Assembly (NCBI RefSeq): GCF_014698115.1
Contig: NZ_JACJSJ010000091.1
Location: 1 to 33,991 of the forward strand
Origin: Nostoc sp. FACHB-973
GTDB taxonomy: Bacteria > Cyanobacteriota > Cyanobacteriia > Cyanobacteriales > Nostocaceae
DNA: 33,991 nt
Direction of reading: 5' to 3'
Below the pieces are notes generated by a model. It saw nothing but the letters and a program-made list of their open reading frames with translations, did not search any database and was not told where the DNA came from. Shown here one piece after another: positions 1-7,634 of this stretch (its first letter is position 1; each line of letters begins with the position of its first letter). The translations under genes were made by a program, and so were the position numbers.

Positions 1-64
1 CTCCCCACTCCCCAGTCCCCAGTCCCCAGTCCCCACTCCCCACTCCCCACTCCCCACTCCCCAC
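1..64. repeat. STRR heptamer array (CCCCACT/CCCCAGT)
   Basis: About nine copies of a 7-bp unit, CCCCACT alternating with CCCCAGT, run from the window edge directly up to the stop codon of the cyanophycinase-like gene. This is the short tandemly repeated repetitive sequence type known from heterocystous cyanobacteria. The array may continue beyond the window. No coding potential is claimed. Confidence 0.9.
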
Positions 65-1111
65 TCAATAAGGATTTGAATCAATCCGTCCCCTTTTAAC
101 ACTCCTGAGATAGTACCCAGAAGTTGGTCTGTTTCTCAAATTGAAGGTGTCGCCACGTGGAACTCTCCAAATTTTGTAGTTGGAAAAGGTCAAAGGCGAT
201 CGCGGTTCGCATACTTCCGGCATATGATCGCCTAGTACAAAGTACGCTGCACCCCTACCTATAACTTTCACCAGACCATATTTATCCACAAGAACCGATG
301 TACTCTCACTAACTGCAATACCCAAAACACTATTAGATACACCGTCCTTAATTTGACGGGCAATAAAAGCCATAATTCGACCCATTCTTTCTCGTCTATC
401 GAAGTGTGTATCTACGATGGTTCCTTTCAAATGACTCCAGTTCAAAAAGTTGTAAGTAAAAGTAATGTCTCGATAAGGATCTTCCAGTGCATCCCTAGTT
501 TCAATACCTTTCTCGGAAGAAGCACAAGCATCGTAGACATACTCACTTTGAATCATCGCACCCGCACTCGTGCCACCAATACCACCTCCCTTCAGGTAAA
601 CTGACTTAACAGCAGCCTCTAGTTTTGTGTCTTTCCAATTGCGAATATACTGGCATTGGTCACCGCCAGCAAAGAAAATCACATCCGCATTTCTGACTTT
701 TTCAGCAATTTCAGCTTTGTTAGCTTCTTGGCGATTGCTAACAATTAAAGTTTCTACTGAGTTGACGCCTTTCATGGCAGAAATTAGCCGATTGTAATCG
801 TGATTACCCGAAGTGCGAATAACGACAACATTAACTTTGTTGCTGGAGTTAGTACTTCCCCTAACTTCGTTGATCATCCACTGGATAGCGTCATCAACAT
901 CGGGGCCTCCTCCACCCAAGCTAAGAACTGGGCCAGCCAAGGAAGGAGAACGGACATCAAAAGAGGGCGAGGGGCGAACATCAATAGTGTCGCCTAAGAA
1001 ATAGCGTTTCCAGTTTGCTATAAAACGGGTTATAAGGAAGATTCCCATCTTAAACAACTTGATTACTCTACTCTTCAAGCGCCTTGGTACGTTTGGGAAT
1101 GCCTTTGTCAT
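65..1111 (-). CDS. Cyanophycinase-like peptidase (family S51)
   Basis: A 348-residue protein of the S51 peptidase fold; cyanophycinases cut the Asp-Arg polymer cyanophycin into dipeptides. Seen: a glycine-rich GGGGPDVDDA block near residue 66, FFAGGDQ at 146-152, the nucleophile elbow GGTSAGAM with Ser182, and DTHFDRRERMGRI at 234-246, which matches the arginine-containing block that binds substrate in the family. Typical cyanobacterial CphB is about 270-300 residues. This one has about 60 extra N-terminal residues with a basic/hydrophobic stretch (20-40) but no convincing cleavage site, and a long C-terminal tail. It could therefore be a paralogue with another substrate. No cyanophycin synthetase is adjacent. 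The STRR array abuts its stop codon. Confidence 0.8.
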   Translation of the reverse strand: MTKAFPNVPRRLKSRVIKLFKMGIFLITRFIANWKRYFLGDTIDVRPSPSFDVRSPSLAGPVLSLGGGGPDVDDAIQWMINEVRGSTNSSNKVNVVVIRTSGNHDYNRLISAMKGVNSVETLIVSNRQEANKAEIAEKVRNADVIFFAGGDQCQYIRNWKDTKLEAAVKSVYLKGGGIGGTSAGAMIQSEYVYDACASSEKGIETRDALEDPYRDITFTYNFLNWSHLKGTIVDTHFDRRERMGRIMAFIARQIKDGVSNSVLGIAVSESTSVLVDKYGLVKVIGRGAAYFVLGDHMPEVCEPRSPLTFSNYKIWRVPRGDTFNLRNRPTSGYYLRSVKRGRIDSNPY

Positions 1112-1195
1112 ACTAAACTTCTGATGCAGACTCCAATTATTGCTAAGCTGTTACGCATTTGAATTGCTCATTTATTCGTGAATGTTGTCCTTAGC

Positions 1196-1234
1196 CATTG
1201 GTCATTTGTTCTTTGTAAACACAAATGACCAATG
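1196..1234. repeat. 14-bp perfect inverted repeat (hairpin)
   Basis: CATTGGTCATTTGT (1196-1209) is repeated as its exact reverse complement at 1221-1234 with an 11-nt loop. It is followed by further AATGAC/AAATGAC heptamer-like units to about 1250. It lies about 85 bp upstream of the cyanophycinase-like start. There is no U-run, so it is more likely a folded heptamer-derived repeat than a terminator. Confidence 0.75.
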
Positions 1235-1440
1235 ACAAATGACAAAGGACAGTTTGAAGCAATTTAGACGCGCATTAGCTTAACTTTCGCATCAGAGAAC
1301 GTGAAATTCCAGCGTACACGACTTGTACTGTTTTTTCACACAAAATAACGCAGAGTAATCATTTGTTCTCTACGTTACTTTCTTAAAAGATCCAGATTAT
1401 TTGTAGCATTTAATTTTCGCCCAATCAAAACCAAAGTAGA

Positions 1441-1584
1441 TTAGGTATTGGTTGTCACTGTCCAGATCCTTCCGTAATTGCTGGGAATATTTACCCAATA
1501 TTCCGAATAACTGGGAACGCCGATTAAATTATTTTGTCCGTGGAATTCTTCTTGATAATCGCCAGTAATTGGAAACCACACGCC
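1441..1584 (-). pseudogene. C-terminal coding remnant, 47 codons
   Basis: Reading the minus strand from 1584 to 1441 gives 47 open codons ending in TAA. The sequence looks protein-like, with GVWFPITGDYQEEFHG near the start and GRIWTVTTNT at the end, and it is rich in Trp, Tyr and Phe. There is no start codon: a TAG lies immediately upstream in frame at 1585-1587, followed by the 18-bp hairpin. This suggests the 3' end of a gene whose front was lost. The family is not recognised. A chance open frame of this length is possible, so confidence is low. Confidence 0.35.
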
Positions 1585-1593
1585 CTAGATGAA

Positions 1594-1632
1594 AGTGAAA
1601 AAAGGGTTACCAACGGTAACCCTTTTTTCACT
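1594..1632 (-). terminator. Strong intrinsic-terminator-like hairpin after the four-gene operon
   Basis: An 18-bp perfect stem: 1594-1611 pairs with 1615-1632 around a 3-nt loop (AAC). The stem has a GGGTTACC core flanked by A6 and T6 tracts, so on either strand the transcript ends in a U-rich arm. It lies about 220 nt past the stop of the DUF6209-like gene and is the first such signal downstream of the minus-strand operon. It is inferred to end that transcript. Confidence 0.7.
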
Positions 1633-1651
1633 CTTAAAATAATTATCATTT

Positions 1652-1684
1652 CTGTAAAAAAAACTATTGCTTGTTTTTTTACAG
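1652..1684. repeat. A/T-rich hairpin
   Basis: CTGTAAAAAAA (1652-1662) pairs perfectly with TTTTTTTACAG (1674-1684) around an 11-nt loop. It sits 20 bp from the larger hairpin, between it and the DUF6209-like gene. It may be a second, weaker termination or 3'-protection element. The rest of the gap between 1685 and 1849 shows nothing recognisable. Confidence 0.6.
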
Positions 1685-1849
1685 GAATAATTTATTCTTT
1701 GGAAGTCCCTTAGCCTAAAACACTTATTAGATAGTCAGGGAATGGTAATGGAAATTTGAGCATAATAATCCTGAAATGTTTGGGAAACTGTGGGGCTGAA
1801 TGCAGCTTGTCTCAACCTTCTCAAGCATTTCACGAATTATTGAGGCATC

Positions 1850-2629
1850 CTATACTTGTATGGATGCCTTTGGTGGCGGTGGAACATTTAGGGGTTTAGG
1901 CTCTGGTACAAGAAAATATTGACTGGCGTTGTCATTTTTGTACTGCTCCCCATTCACCTTATAATACAATTTGAATCTGACAACTGCTCCCTTAGGAACT
2001 GATGCCTGTAATGTCCAAATCTTGGTATCACCATCGGTTTGCTTAGTATCAGTCAGAGGGGTTACTTCTTTTAATGCTTCTTTAGCATTGATAACTCTCC
2101 AATTAACCGACACTTCAGTGATGCTAGGGATAGTACCGACTTCTAGTTCAAAGCGACTGGTAGAACTCGTTGAGCCATTGACAACCTCTGCTTTGCGAAC
2201 CCAAGCATCATGGTAAGGCCAGCGAAAATGAAAGTGGCGATCGTAATCACTGTCATAGAGAGTTTCATTGGTATTGGGATCGAGATAACTGAACCAGATA
2301 ATCAATTTTTCAGCATCGCTGGGAATGAATACCTCCTGGAAAAGCATTGATCCCTGACCCGCTACATTAATATGGGGATCGCTAATAATTCCATTGGGAG
2401 AGTACAGTTTTTTAGATTCAGTAGGTCCGTTGTCTTGAAACTGAACATGAAGGAAAATCGGTTGATTGGGATCGCCATGAACATAGGTTCCATCCTGGGG
2501 CACAATCCGAAGCGGATCGTAGCTGATGTGACAATTCACATTCGGTTTCAAATCGCCAGTGATTAGCTCATGATAGTCAAGAGTAAACGTAATTTGAGCC
2601 GCTTTTCCAAGACCAAAACCTGAAAACAT
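1850..2629 (-). CDS. DUF6209-like protein of unknown function
   Basis: A 259-residue protein with no signal peptide or membrane segment. The first ~155 residues resemble the DUF6209 family as I remember it: ITFTLDYHE and a GDL block at the front, ISYDPLRI around 35-42, then LIIWFSYLD and DSDYDRHFHF further on. The second half (about 150-245) is predominantly beta-type sequence, with KLYYKVNGEQYKND near its end, and may be a second beta-sandwich. The C-terminus is proline-rich. The ATG at 2629 is preceded by AAGGAGT at good spacing, which fixes the start. It is the last gene of the GH13/copper oxidase/GH31 operon, 132 bp after the GH31 stop. Carbohydrate binding is a guess from context only. 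Confidence 0.6.
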   Translation of the reverse strand: MFSGFGLGKAAQITFTLDYHELITGDLKPNVNCHISYDPLRIVPQDGTYVHGDPNQPIFLHVQFQDNGPTESKKLYSPNGIISDPHINVAGQGSMLFQEVFIPSDAEKLIIWFSYLDPNTNETLYDSDYDRHFHFRWPYHDAWVRKAEVVNGSTSSTSRFELEVGTIPSITEVSVNWRVINAKEALKEVTPLTDTKQTDGDTKIWTLQASVPKGAVVRFKLYYKVNGEQYKNDNASQYFLVPEPKPLNVPPPPKASIQV

Positions 2630-2761
2630 AATATACTCCTTGCAAATCTAGTACAGAGTAAGCGGAGATCAATGAGAAAAAGTCAGGTAGTCAAACAAGG
2701 AGAACGAGTTGAGAGTTACATACAAACCGCATCTCCTAAGTATCTTATGTTGATACTTGGA

Positions 2762-5668
2762 CTAACTTGCTACAATTGTCACTTCTGATTGCGTATCAAA
2801 TACCTTAATGAATGTGATGTTAATATCACTATTCCAATAGCAGGCATCAACCGGTGAGGCGGCTAGTAACGCGGCTAACTGTCCTGATGTTTTGCCTGGT
2901 TGGTTTAGGTAAGGTAGGGCTGTGCTACCGTTAATTGTTACTGCCTTAGCATTCGTTTCCAGGAGAGCAATGTAGTAGAACTTTTCTGGAGGTTGATAGA
3001 GATCGTGTTCCCGTTTGAGGGTAATCTGCTTACTTTTATCTGGCTTAGTTTGATGGCTAATCCGGGTTGTGCGATATGCTGCGGTAGAGGATGTCGCCTC
3101 TGTGGTGATGCCATCGTCCTGGTAGAGTAAATAGCTACCGTCAAGACCCGGATAGATATTAATTGTGAGGGGATTTTCAGGCAGTTCGCCTACGTACTGT
3201 TCCAGTTCCCGCATTGGAAGGATAGCTCCAGCACGCACATAAATAGGAACCAGTGAGAGATCCGCGTAGTAGTTGTTAATCACAGTTCCGCCATTAACTG
3301 GAGGTTCCAGACGGGACTGATTATTCTTAAAGGAGTACCACTGGCTAGAAGCCGGCAGATAGATATTGCGAACGGTTCCATTCTGTGCATTGAAAGGAGT
3401 CACAATCGGAGCAATGAGTAAGTCTTTACCCAGGAAGAATTCGTCGTCAACGAAGTATCGTTTTCCAAAAATACCCTGAGCATCGGAAAAGCCATAAATT
3501 CCTGAATCTGTTGGCTCATTCAAGAATAGGGCACGGGCGATCGGCATTCCTGTTTGTGTCCATTCATACATTGCATCGTAGAAAACCTGGAGAAGGCGAT
3601 AGCGTAACTCCACATACTTCCGACAATTGCTAATGACAGGTTCACCATAGGCATATACTTCCTGAAACTGTTTGGTATAGCCATTGTAGTGATTACGATA
3701 CCAGGGAAGGAATGCTCCCAAGTGCATCCATCGGGTCAATAGTTCTGGACTTGTAACCTGTCCGATCACTTTACCACCTTGCACTTGTGGGTTCCCCGGT
3801 GGCGAAGATCCGTTACCATTTTCAAACTGGTTACCCTCTGCAAAACCACCAATATCACATCCTGAAATCGGAACCCCTGATAAACCAATATTCAGTACTT
3901 CGGGAATATTAATTTGCAAAAACTGCCAGCTCGATCCAGAATCGCCCGTCCATAATCCTGCATAACGCTGCATTCCAGCATAACCACCACGGGCAATAAT
4001 GAAATTACGCTTATCAGGACGCAGTTTATCCACTCCCTCGAATGTGGATTTTAGAAGGTTGATAGCATAGCCATTGTGGATGACTCCGTGAGGGACGTAT
4101 TTCTCACCGTTAAATTGCAGCAAATTAAGAGGAAATGTTTTGTTAGGATATCTGGGATCATCTCCCTTTTGAGCAGGATCGGTCATATCCTGCCAAATCA
4201 TATCCATGCCCAAATCCTCGATCAAATGCCTGTATTGCTCACCCCAGACTTGCTGTACTTCTGGCAGCTCAAAATTGGGATAATATCCCGGAGCCCCCAG
4301 AGGTGTAATTCCTTTCTCGTTGGGAAGTCTTCCAGGGGAAGGAAATGGGTTACTGCCAAGATTCTCTCCATAGCCAACCTCACCAATATAGAGGTCAACT
4401 TCACTGTCACTAGGGAAGGGATCTCCAGCTCGCAGGTCATAAAGTAAGCCTCCGGCTGTTGCGATCGCATTCAGTTGTTCGTAGGGAGTAACCTCACTAT
4501 TCTGATCGAGCGGATTCAAGGTCAATAAAGGCGTAATATTAGTGCTGCATTTGAAGCCCATGCTATGCAAGCTATCAAACATCTCCCTGGCATTGGGAAA
4601 TTTCAGCTCGCTGTGGGTAAATGTGCGGTAATTGTCCTGAAAGTCAACATCAATGTGCAAGCCGTCGATAGGAATGCGGGCTGCTCGGTAAGAGTTAGCA
4701 ACGATCGAAAGCAGATAGCGACTGTAATAGCCGTAGCCTCCTTGATGAAAACCAAAAACGTATTTTGGAGGCATGGGGGAACGACCAGTCAAGGTAGTAT
4801 ATTGTTGTAGAACTTCACCAGAATGATCCCCTGCCATGAAGTAATAATTCATCTCGCCATAGAGGGCACCAAAGTAATACTTGCCCCTCATGTCAGAGTA
4901 ATCGTTTGTGCCAATGTTAATGAACGCCTGTGAAGGGTTGTCAAAAAATATGCCGTAGCTGTAGGGCGAGCCTGCGTAATCTCCTTCGGGATTAAGGTTA
5001 TTCTCAATCAAAAACGGAATGGATGCATAAAGCGGGACACTGGGGTTGAGTGGCCCAGGATTGTTTGCTCCTCCCCCATACTTAAAATTATCGTAATTAA
5101 AATAGGTGAGAGTGAACTCATTCTTGAGCAAATTGATTCCCGCTTTTTCCCCTAGCCCACAATATTTTGCGGTAGATGGATAAACCTTAAAATTGGCAAT
5201 GACTTTTTGTCCATCAAGGTAAACAAGATTGTAGTCTGGTTGATCCTGATGAATGAGCTGAGTGCCTCGGTAGACCAAAATTGCGTATGGCTTTTTCTTG
5301 ATCTTTACTGTTAAAACTTCAGTTTTAACGATCAATGCTTCGTCTGTATCTTGTACCACTAGACTGAGTTGCTGGTTCGCATCCTGCTCTTCCTTTGAAC
5401 GCAGGTCTTGAGTGACAACGGCATAGGACTTATCCTGGCTGTAATCAAAACCTGGGTCAGGGCTGAAGCGTACCCGGAAAGCAGTTTTGGAGAGGAAAGA
5501 GATGACAGGCCCGGGACGAGTCGCTGTTTTTAGAGCAAAGGTGTTGCTGTTTTGGCTGTAAGTAACGATATCACCGATGGTTTGCCAACGTTGAGCAGGA
5601 TCGCTAGGGTTTGCTGGATTAGGCGTGAACTCGTTGGTCTTGACGAACTTGTACGATGTATCTGCCAT
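2762..5668 (-). CDS. GH31 enzyme resembling alpha-1,4-glucan lyase
   Basis: A 968-residue family GH31 protein. The start is placed at the ATG at 5668 (MADTSYKF), with GGAGG five bases upstream; an in-frame ATG at 5803 would add 45 Cys-rich, unconvincing residues. The nucleophile is Asp494 in MIWQDMTDPAQ and the proton donor Asp576 in LWTGDSGSS. GH31 hydrolases normally read WxDMNE at the nucleophile; WQDMT followed by P is the form I recall from red-algal and fungal alpha-1,4-glucan lyases (EC 4.2.2.13, releasing 1,5-anhydro-D-fructose). Other lyase-like blocks are FNYDNFKYGG, MPPKYVFGFHQG, IDVDFQDNYRTFT, NFIIARGGYAG and LPWYRNHY. There is no signal peptide, so it is probably cytosolic. The lyase call rests on recalled sequence, not on an alignment. 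Alternative: an alpha-glucosidase of a lyase-related clade. Confidence 0.85.
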   Translation of the reverse strand: MADTSYKFVKTNEFTPNPANPSDPAQRWQTIGDIVTYSQNSNTFALKTATRPGPVISFLSKTAFRVRFSPDPGFDYSQDKSYAVVTQDLRSKEEQDANQQLSLVVQDTDEALIVKTEVLTVKIKKKPYAILVYRGTQLIHQDQPDYNLVYLDGQKVIANFKVYPSTAKYCGLGEKAGINLLKNEFTLTYFNYDNFKYGGGANNPGPLNPSVPLYASIPFLIENNLNPEGDYAGSPYSYGIFFDNPSQAFINIGTNDYSDMRGKYYFGALYGEMNYYFMAGDHSGEVLQQYTTLTGRSPMPPKYVFGFHQGGYGYYSRYLLSIVANSYRAARIPIDGLHIDVDFQDNYRTFTHSELKFPNAREMFDSLHSMGFKCSTNITPLLTLNPLDQNSEVTPYEQLNAIATAGGLLYDLRAGDPFPSDSEVDLYIGEVGYGENLGSNPFPSPGRLPNEKGITPLGAPGYYPNFELPEVQQVWGEQYRHLIEDLGMDMIWQDMTDPAQKGDDPRYPNKTFPLNLLQFNGEKYVPHGVIHNGYAINLLKSTFEGVDKLRPDKRNFIIARGGYAGMQRYAGLWTGDSGSSWQFLQINIPEVLNIGLSGVPISGCDIGGFAEGNQFENGNGSSPPGNPQVQGGKVIGQVTSPELLTRWMHLGAFLPWYRNHYNGYTKQFQEVYAYGEPVISNCRKYVELRYRLLQVFYDAMYEWTQTGMPIARALFLNEPTDSGIYGFSDAQGIFGKRYFVDDEFFLGKDLLIAPIVTPFNAQNGTVRNIYLPASSQWYSFKNNQSRLEPPVNGGTVINNYYADLSLVPIYVRAGAILPMRELEQYVGELPENPLTINIYPGLDGSYLLYQDDGITTEATSSTAAYRTTRISHQTKPDKSKQITLKREHDLYQPPEKFYYIALLETNAKAVTINGSTALPYLNQPGKTSGQLAALLAASPVDACYWNSDINITFIKVFDTQSEVTIVAS

Positions 5669-5673
5669 AGTTG

Positions 5674-5678
5674 CCTCC
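5674..5678 (-). promoter_or_regulatory. Ribosome binding site fixing the GH31 start
   Basis: On the minus strand the sequence reads GGAGG-CAACT-ATG, a near-perfect Shine-Dalgarno five bases from the ATG at 5668. It decides against the longer open frame starting at 5803. Confidence 0.8.
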
Positions 5679-5816
5679 AAATTCAAGCACGATGGTTGAC
5701 TGTGGAATAGGAATGCACGGTTCAAGAAGTTTTGACAATCTCCTTGAGAATCCGTTGTTTGATAGCAACGACAGAGTTGAGCTTTTGGTTTCGCATTTCT
5801 CAACCCCGTCGTCGGC

Positions 5817-7547
5817 TTAATATGCGGCTGTGGCTAATGGATTACCTGGTATCTGGTTTGGCTTGACCACATTGACTAACTGCATCATACCTGCATCTTC
5901 ATGGTCAAGAATATGGCAATGAAGCACAAACTGACCATCAAAATCGGTGTAGCGAGTACGCACTTTTTCAGGTTTACCTTGCACTACCAGTAAAGTATCC
6001 CGCCAAATAGTTTCATTCTTACCATCGGGACCTAAACGGGTATGTTGAAAGGGATTGATATGGATGTGGAATGGATGTCCTGGAACAGATGCTGGTGTTT
6101 TACCAACTGCTAAACTCCATTCTTCTGTTTTACCCAGTTCTAGAAATCGAGTTCGCCTTTTGGGATCATCAAAGGGGGTGTCATTAACATCAAAAACAAC
6201 AGATTGAATCTCTCCTGAACAATCTGTAGAGGGTTTACAAAACAGATTGAAGACGACATTCTGGTTTCCTTTGACCTCCTGGGTTGTAATCTCTGGAGGC
6301 ACTTCTGCCAGTTTGACTGCTGCCAACTCTGCCTCACTCGGTAATGGCATTGTGACCGGATCTCCCTTCACTTCTACCGTAGCGAGAAGATGACCATATT
6401 TTTCTGCTCCGGTTAAACCCATCGGTGATGGTAAATCCACAAGCTGATAGTCTCCTGGCTCATCGATCTTCACCAGCAAATCACTGCGATACCCTGGTTG
6501 AAGTTCGACGGTATCCCAAGAATCTAAATGCCCTAACGGAATGCCATCAACGGCAATTTCATTGAGCTTAATCAACTTGTCCGAGCTGACTGGATGAATC
6601 GTTGTCTCACCCTTATCCGTTATGTCACCCTGATCTAATACCTGTCTTCCTTGCTGTAATTGAACGTCGATGGTTTCGCGGATACCAGCGTGGATAAACC
6701 GCCAGTGTTGCACTTCTCCGGGACGCATGACGATCTTTGGAGCAAGTTGCCCATTGACTGTGATTTGTCTGCCAGTTTTTTCCCATCCGCCCGGGCCGAA
6801 TCGCCCATAATCCCTGATTCTGCCATCTTCACCATAACTAATCTGCTGAAACACAAATATCTTTTCCTGAGCAGGGGCAATCTCTGGCAATTGATCGAGT
6901 TCTCCTTCAACAATTAATGCTCCTGCCATACCGCTAGAAACTTGCATTGCAGTGGAGTGGTGCAAATGGGGATGATACCAATTGGTTCCTCCGGGATGTT
7001 GATCGGGGAGTTGTATGGCAATGTCATAGGATTTCCCTGGAACCATTTCCTTCAATACATTGTCACTATTGCCCTTGGGAGACACATGAAGACCGTGAGT
7101 ATGAAGATTGGTTACGTTGTAGGTTCCACGCAATTGAGTAGAATCATTAAGACCTAAATTTGCAGTATCGGTTGGCAATTTTGACAGACTATTTTTCAAT
7201 GCGATTTGGATCGAATCTCCTTTCTTCACCCGCAGGGTTGGGCCGACCAACTTCCCATTGTAAGAACGAAGATCGACATCACATCCTGCGATCTTATTTT
7301 GCCCATACTTTACTTCCAGCGCGGTTTTCAGAACTCCATTGCTAGAAGTCACTTCGTCTGGATTCTGAAAATCAGCACCTGCATACTGACGAATATCAAT
7401 CGTGCCAGGTCCCTCCTTACAGGCTGGAGAAGGAATTCCGTTCGATGGGGCTGATTGAGCCTTAGCGTGTAAGCTTCCTCCGGGAAATAGAACTAGGGTA
7501 ACCACTATTACAAGTGTGCATAGGGTTTTTAAGACAAACTTATTCAT
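5817..7547 (-). CDS. Secreted multicopper oxidase (laccase/CueO/CotA type)
   Basis: A 576-residue three-cupredoxin-domain oxidase that would reduce O2 to water while oxidising a phenolic, metal or other donor. All four copper motifs are present: NLHTHGLH (147-154), WYHPHLHH (190-197), HPFHIH (491-496) and HCHILDHEDAGMM (543-555), with Cys544, His549 and axial Met554 for type 1 copper. Residues 1-28 form a Sec-type signal peptide (Lys-containing start, hydrophobic core to about 20, SLHAKA cleavage region) without twin arginines, so it acts in the periplasm or outside. AAGGA lies nine bases before the ATG. It sits 87 bp after the GH13 gene and 148 bp before the GH31 ATG, the same operon by spacing. 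The substrate cannot be told from sequence; no Met-rich copper-tolerance loop is obvious. Confidence 0.9.
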   Translation of the reverse strand: MNKFVLKTLCTLVIVVTLVLFPGGSLHAKAQSAPSNGIPSPACKEGPGTIDIRQYAGADFQNPDEVTSSNGVLKTALEVKYGQNKIAGCDVDLRSYNGKLVGPTLRVKKGDSIQIALKNSLSKLPTDTANLGLNDSTQLRGTYNVTNLHTHGLHVSPKGNSDNVLKEMVPGKSYDIAIQLPDQHPGGTNWYHPHLHHSTAMQVSSGMAGALIVEGELDQLPEIAPAQEKIFVFQQISYGEDGRIRDYGRFGPGGWEKTGRQITVNGQLAPKIVMRPGEVQHWRFIHAGIRETIDVQLQQGRQVLDQGDITDKGETTIHPVSSDKLIKLNEIAVDGIPLGHLDSWDTVELQPGYRSDLLVKIDEPGDYQLVDLPSPMGLTGAEKYGHLLATVEVKGDPVTMPLPSEAELAAVKLAEVPPEITTQEVKGNQNVVFNLFCKPSTDCSGEIQSVVFDVNDTPFDDPKRRTRFLELGKTEEWSLAVGKTPASVPGHPFHIHINPFQHTRLGPDGKNETIWRDTLLVVQGKPEKVRTRYTDFDGQFVLHCHILDHEDAGMMQLVNVVKPNQIPGNPLATAAY

Positions 7548-7634
7548 GGATCAAATCCTTGTCTTCAAACATCATTAGTTCGCTCAAGTCAAAAGTATCT
7601 CGATTTATGGGAGATGATTGAGAATGGGACTGTG

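Noticed and set aside
797..1004. Overlapping plus-strand frames opposite the cyanophycinase-like gene
   Set aside because: They are shorter than the S51 gene, which carries the recognisable motifs, and they lack similarity to anything known to me.
4076..4810. Open frames of 80-123 codons in other frames within the GH31 gene
   Set aside because: They overlap a full-length gene with intact catalytic motifs and have no recognisable domain or ribosome binding site.
5669..5803. 45-residue N-terminal extension of the GH31 frame
   Set aside because: The extension is Cys-rich and unlike GH31 starts, while the ATG at 5668 has a strong GGAGG at ideal spacing.
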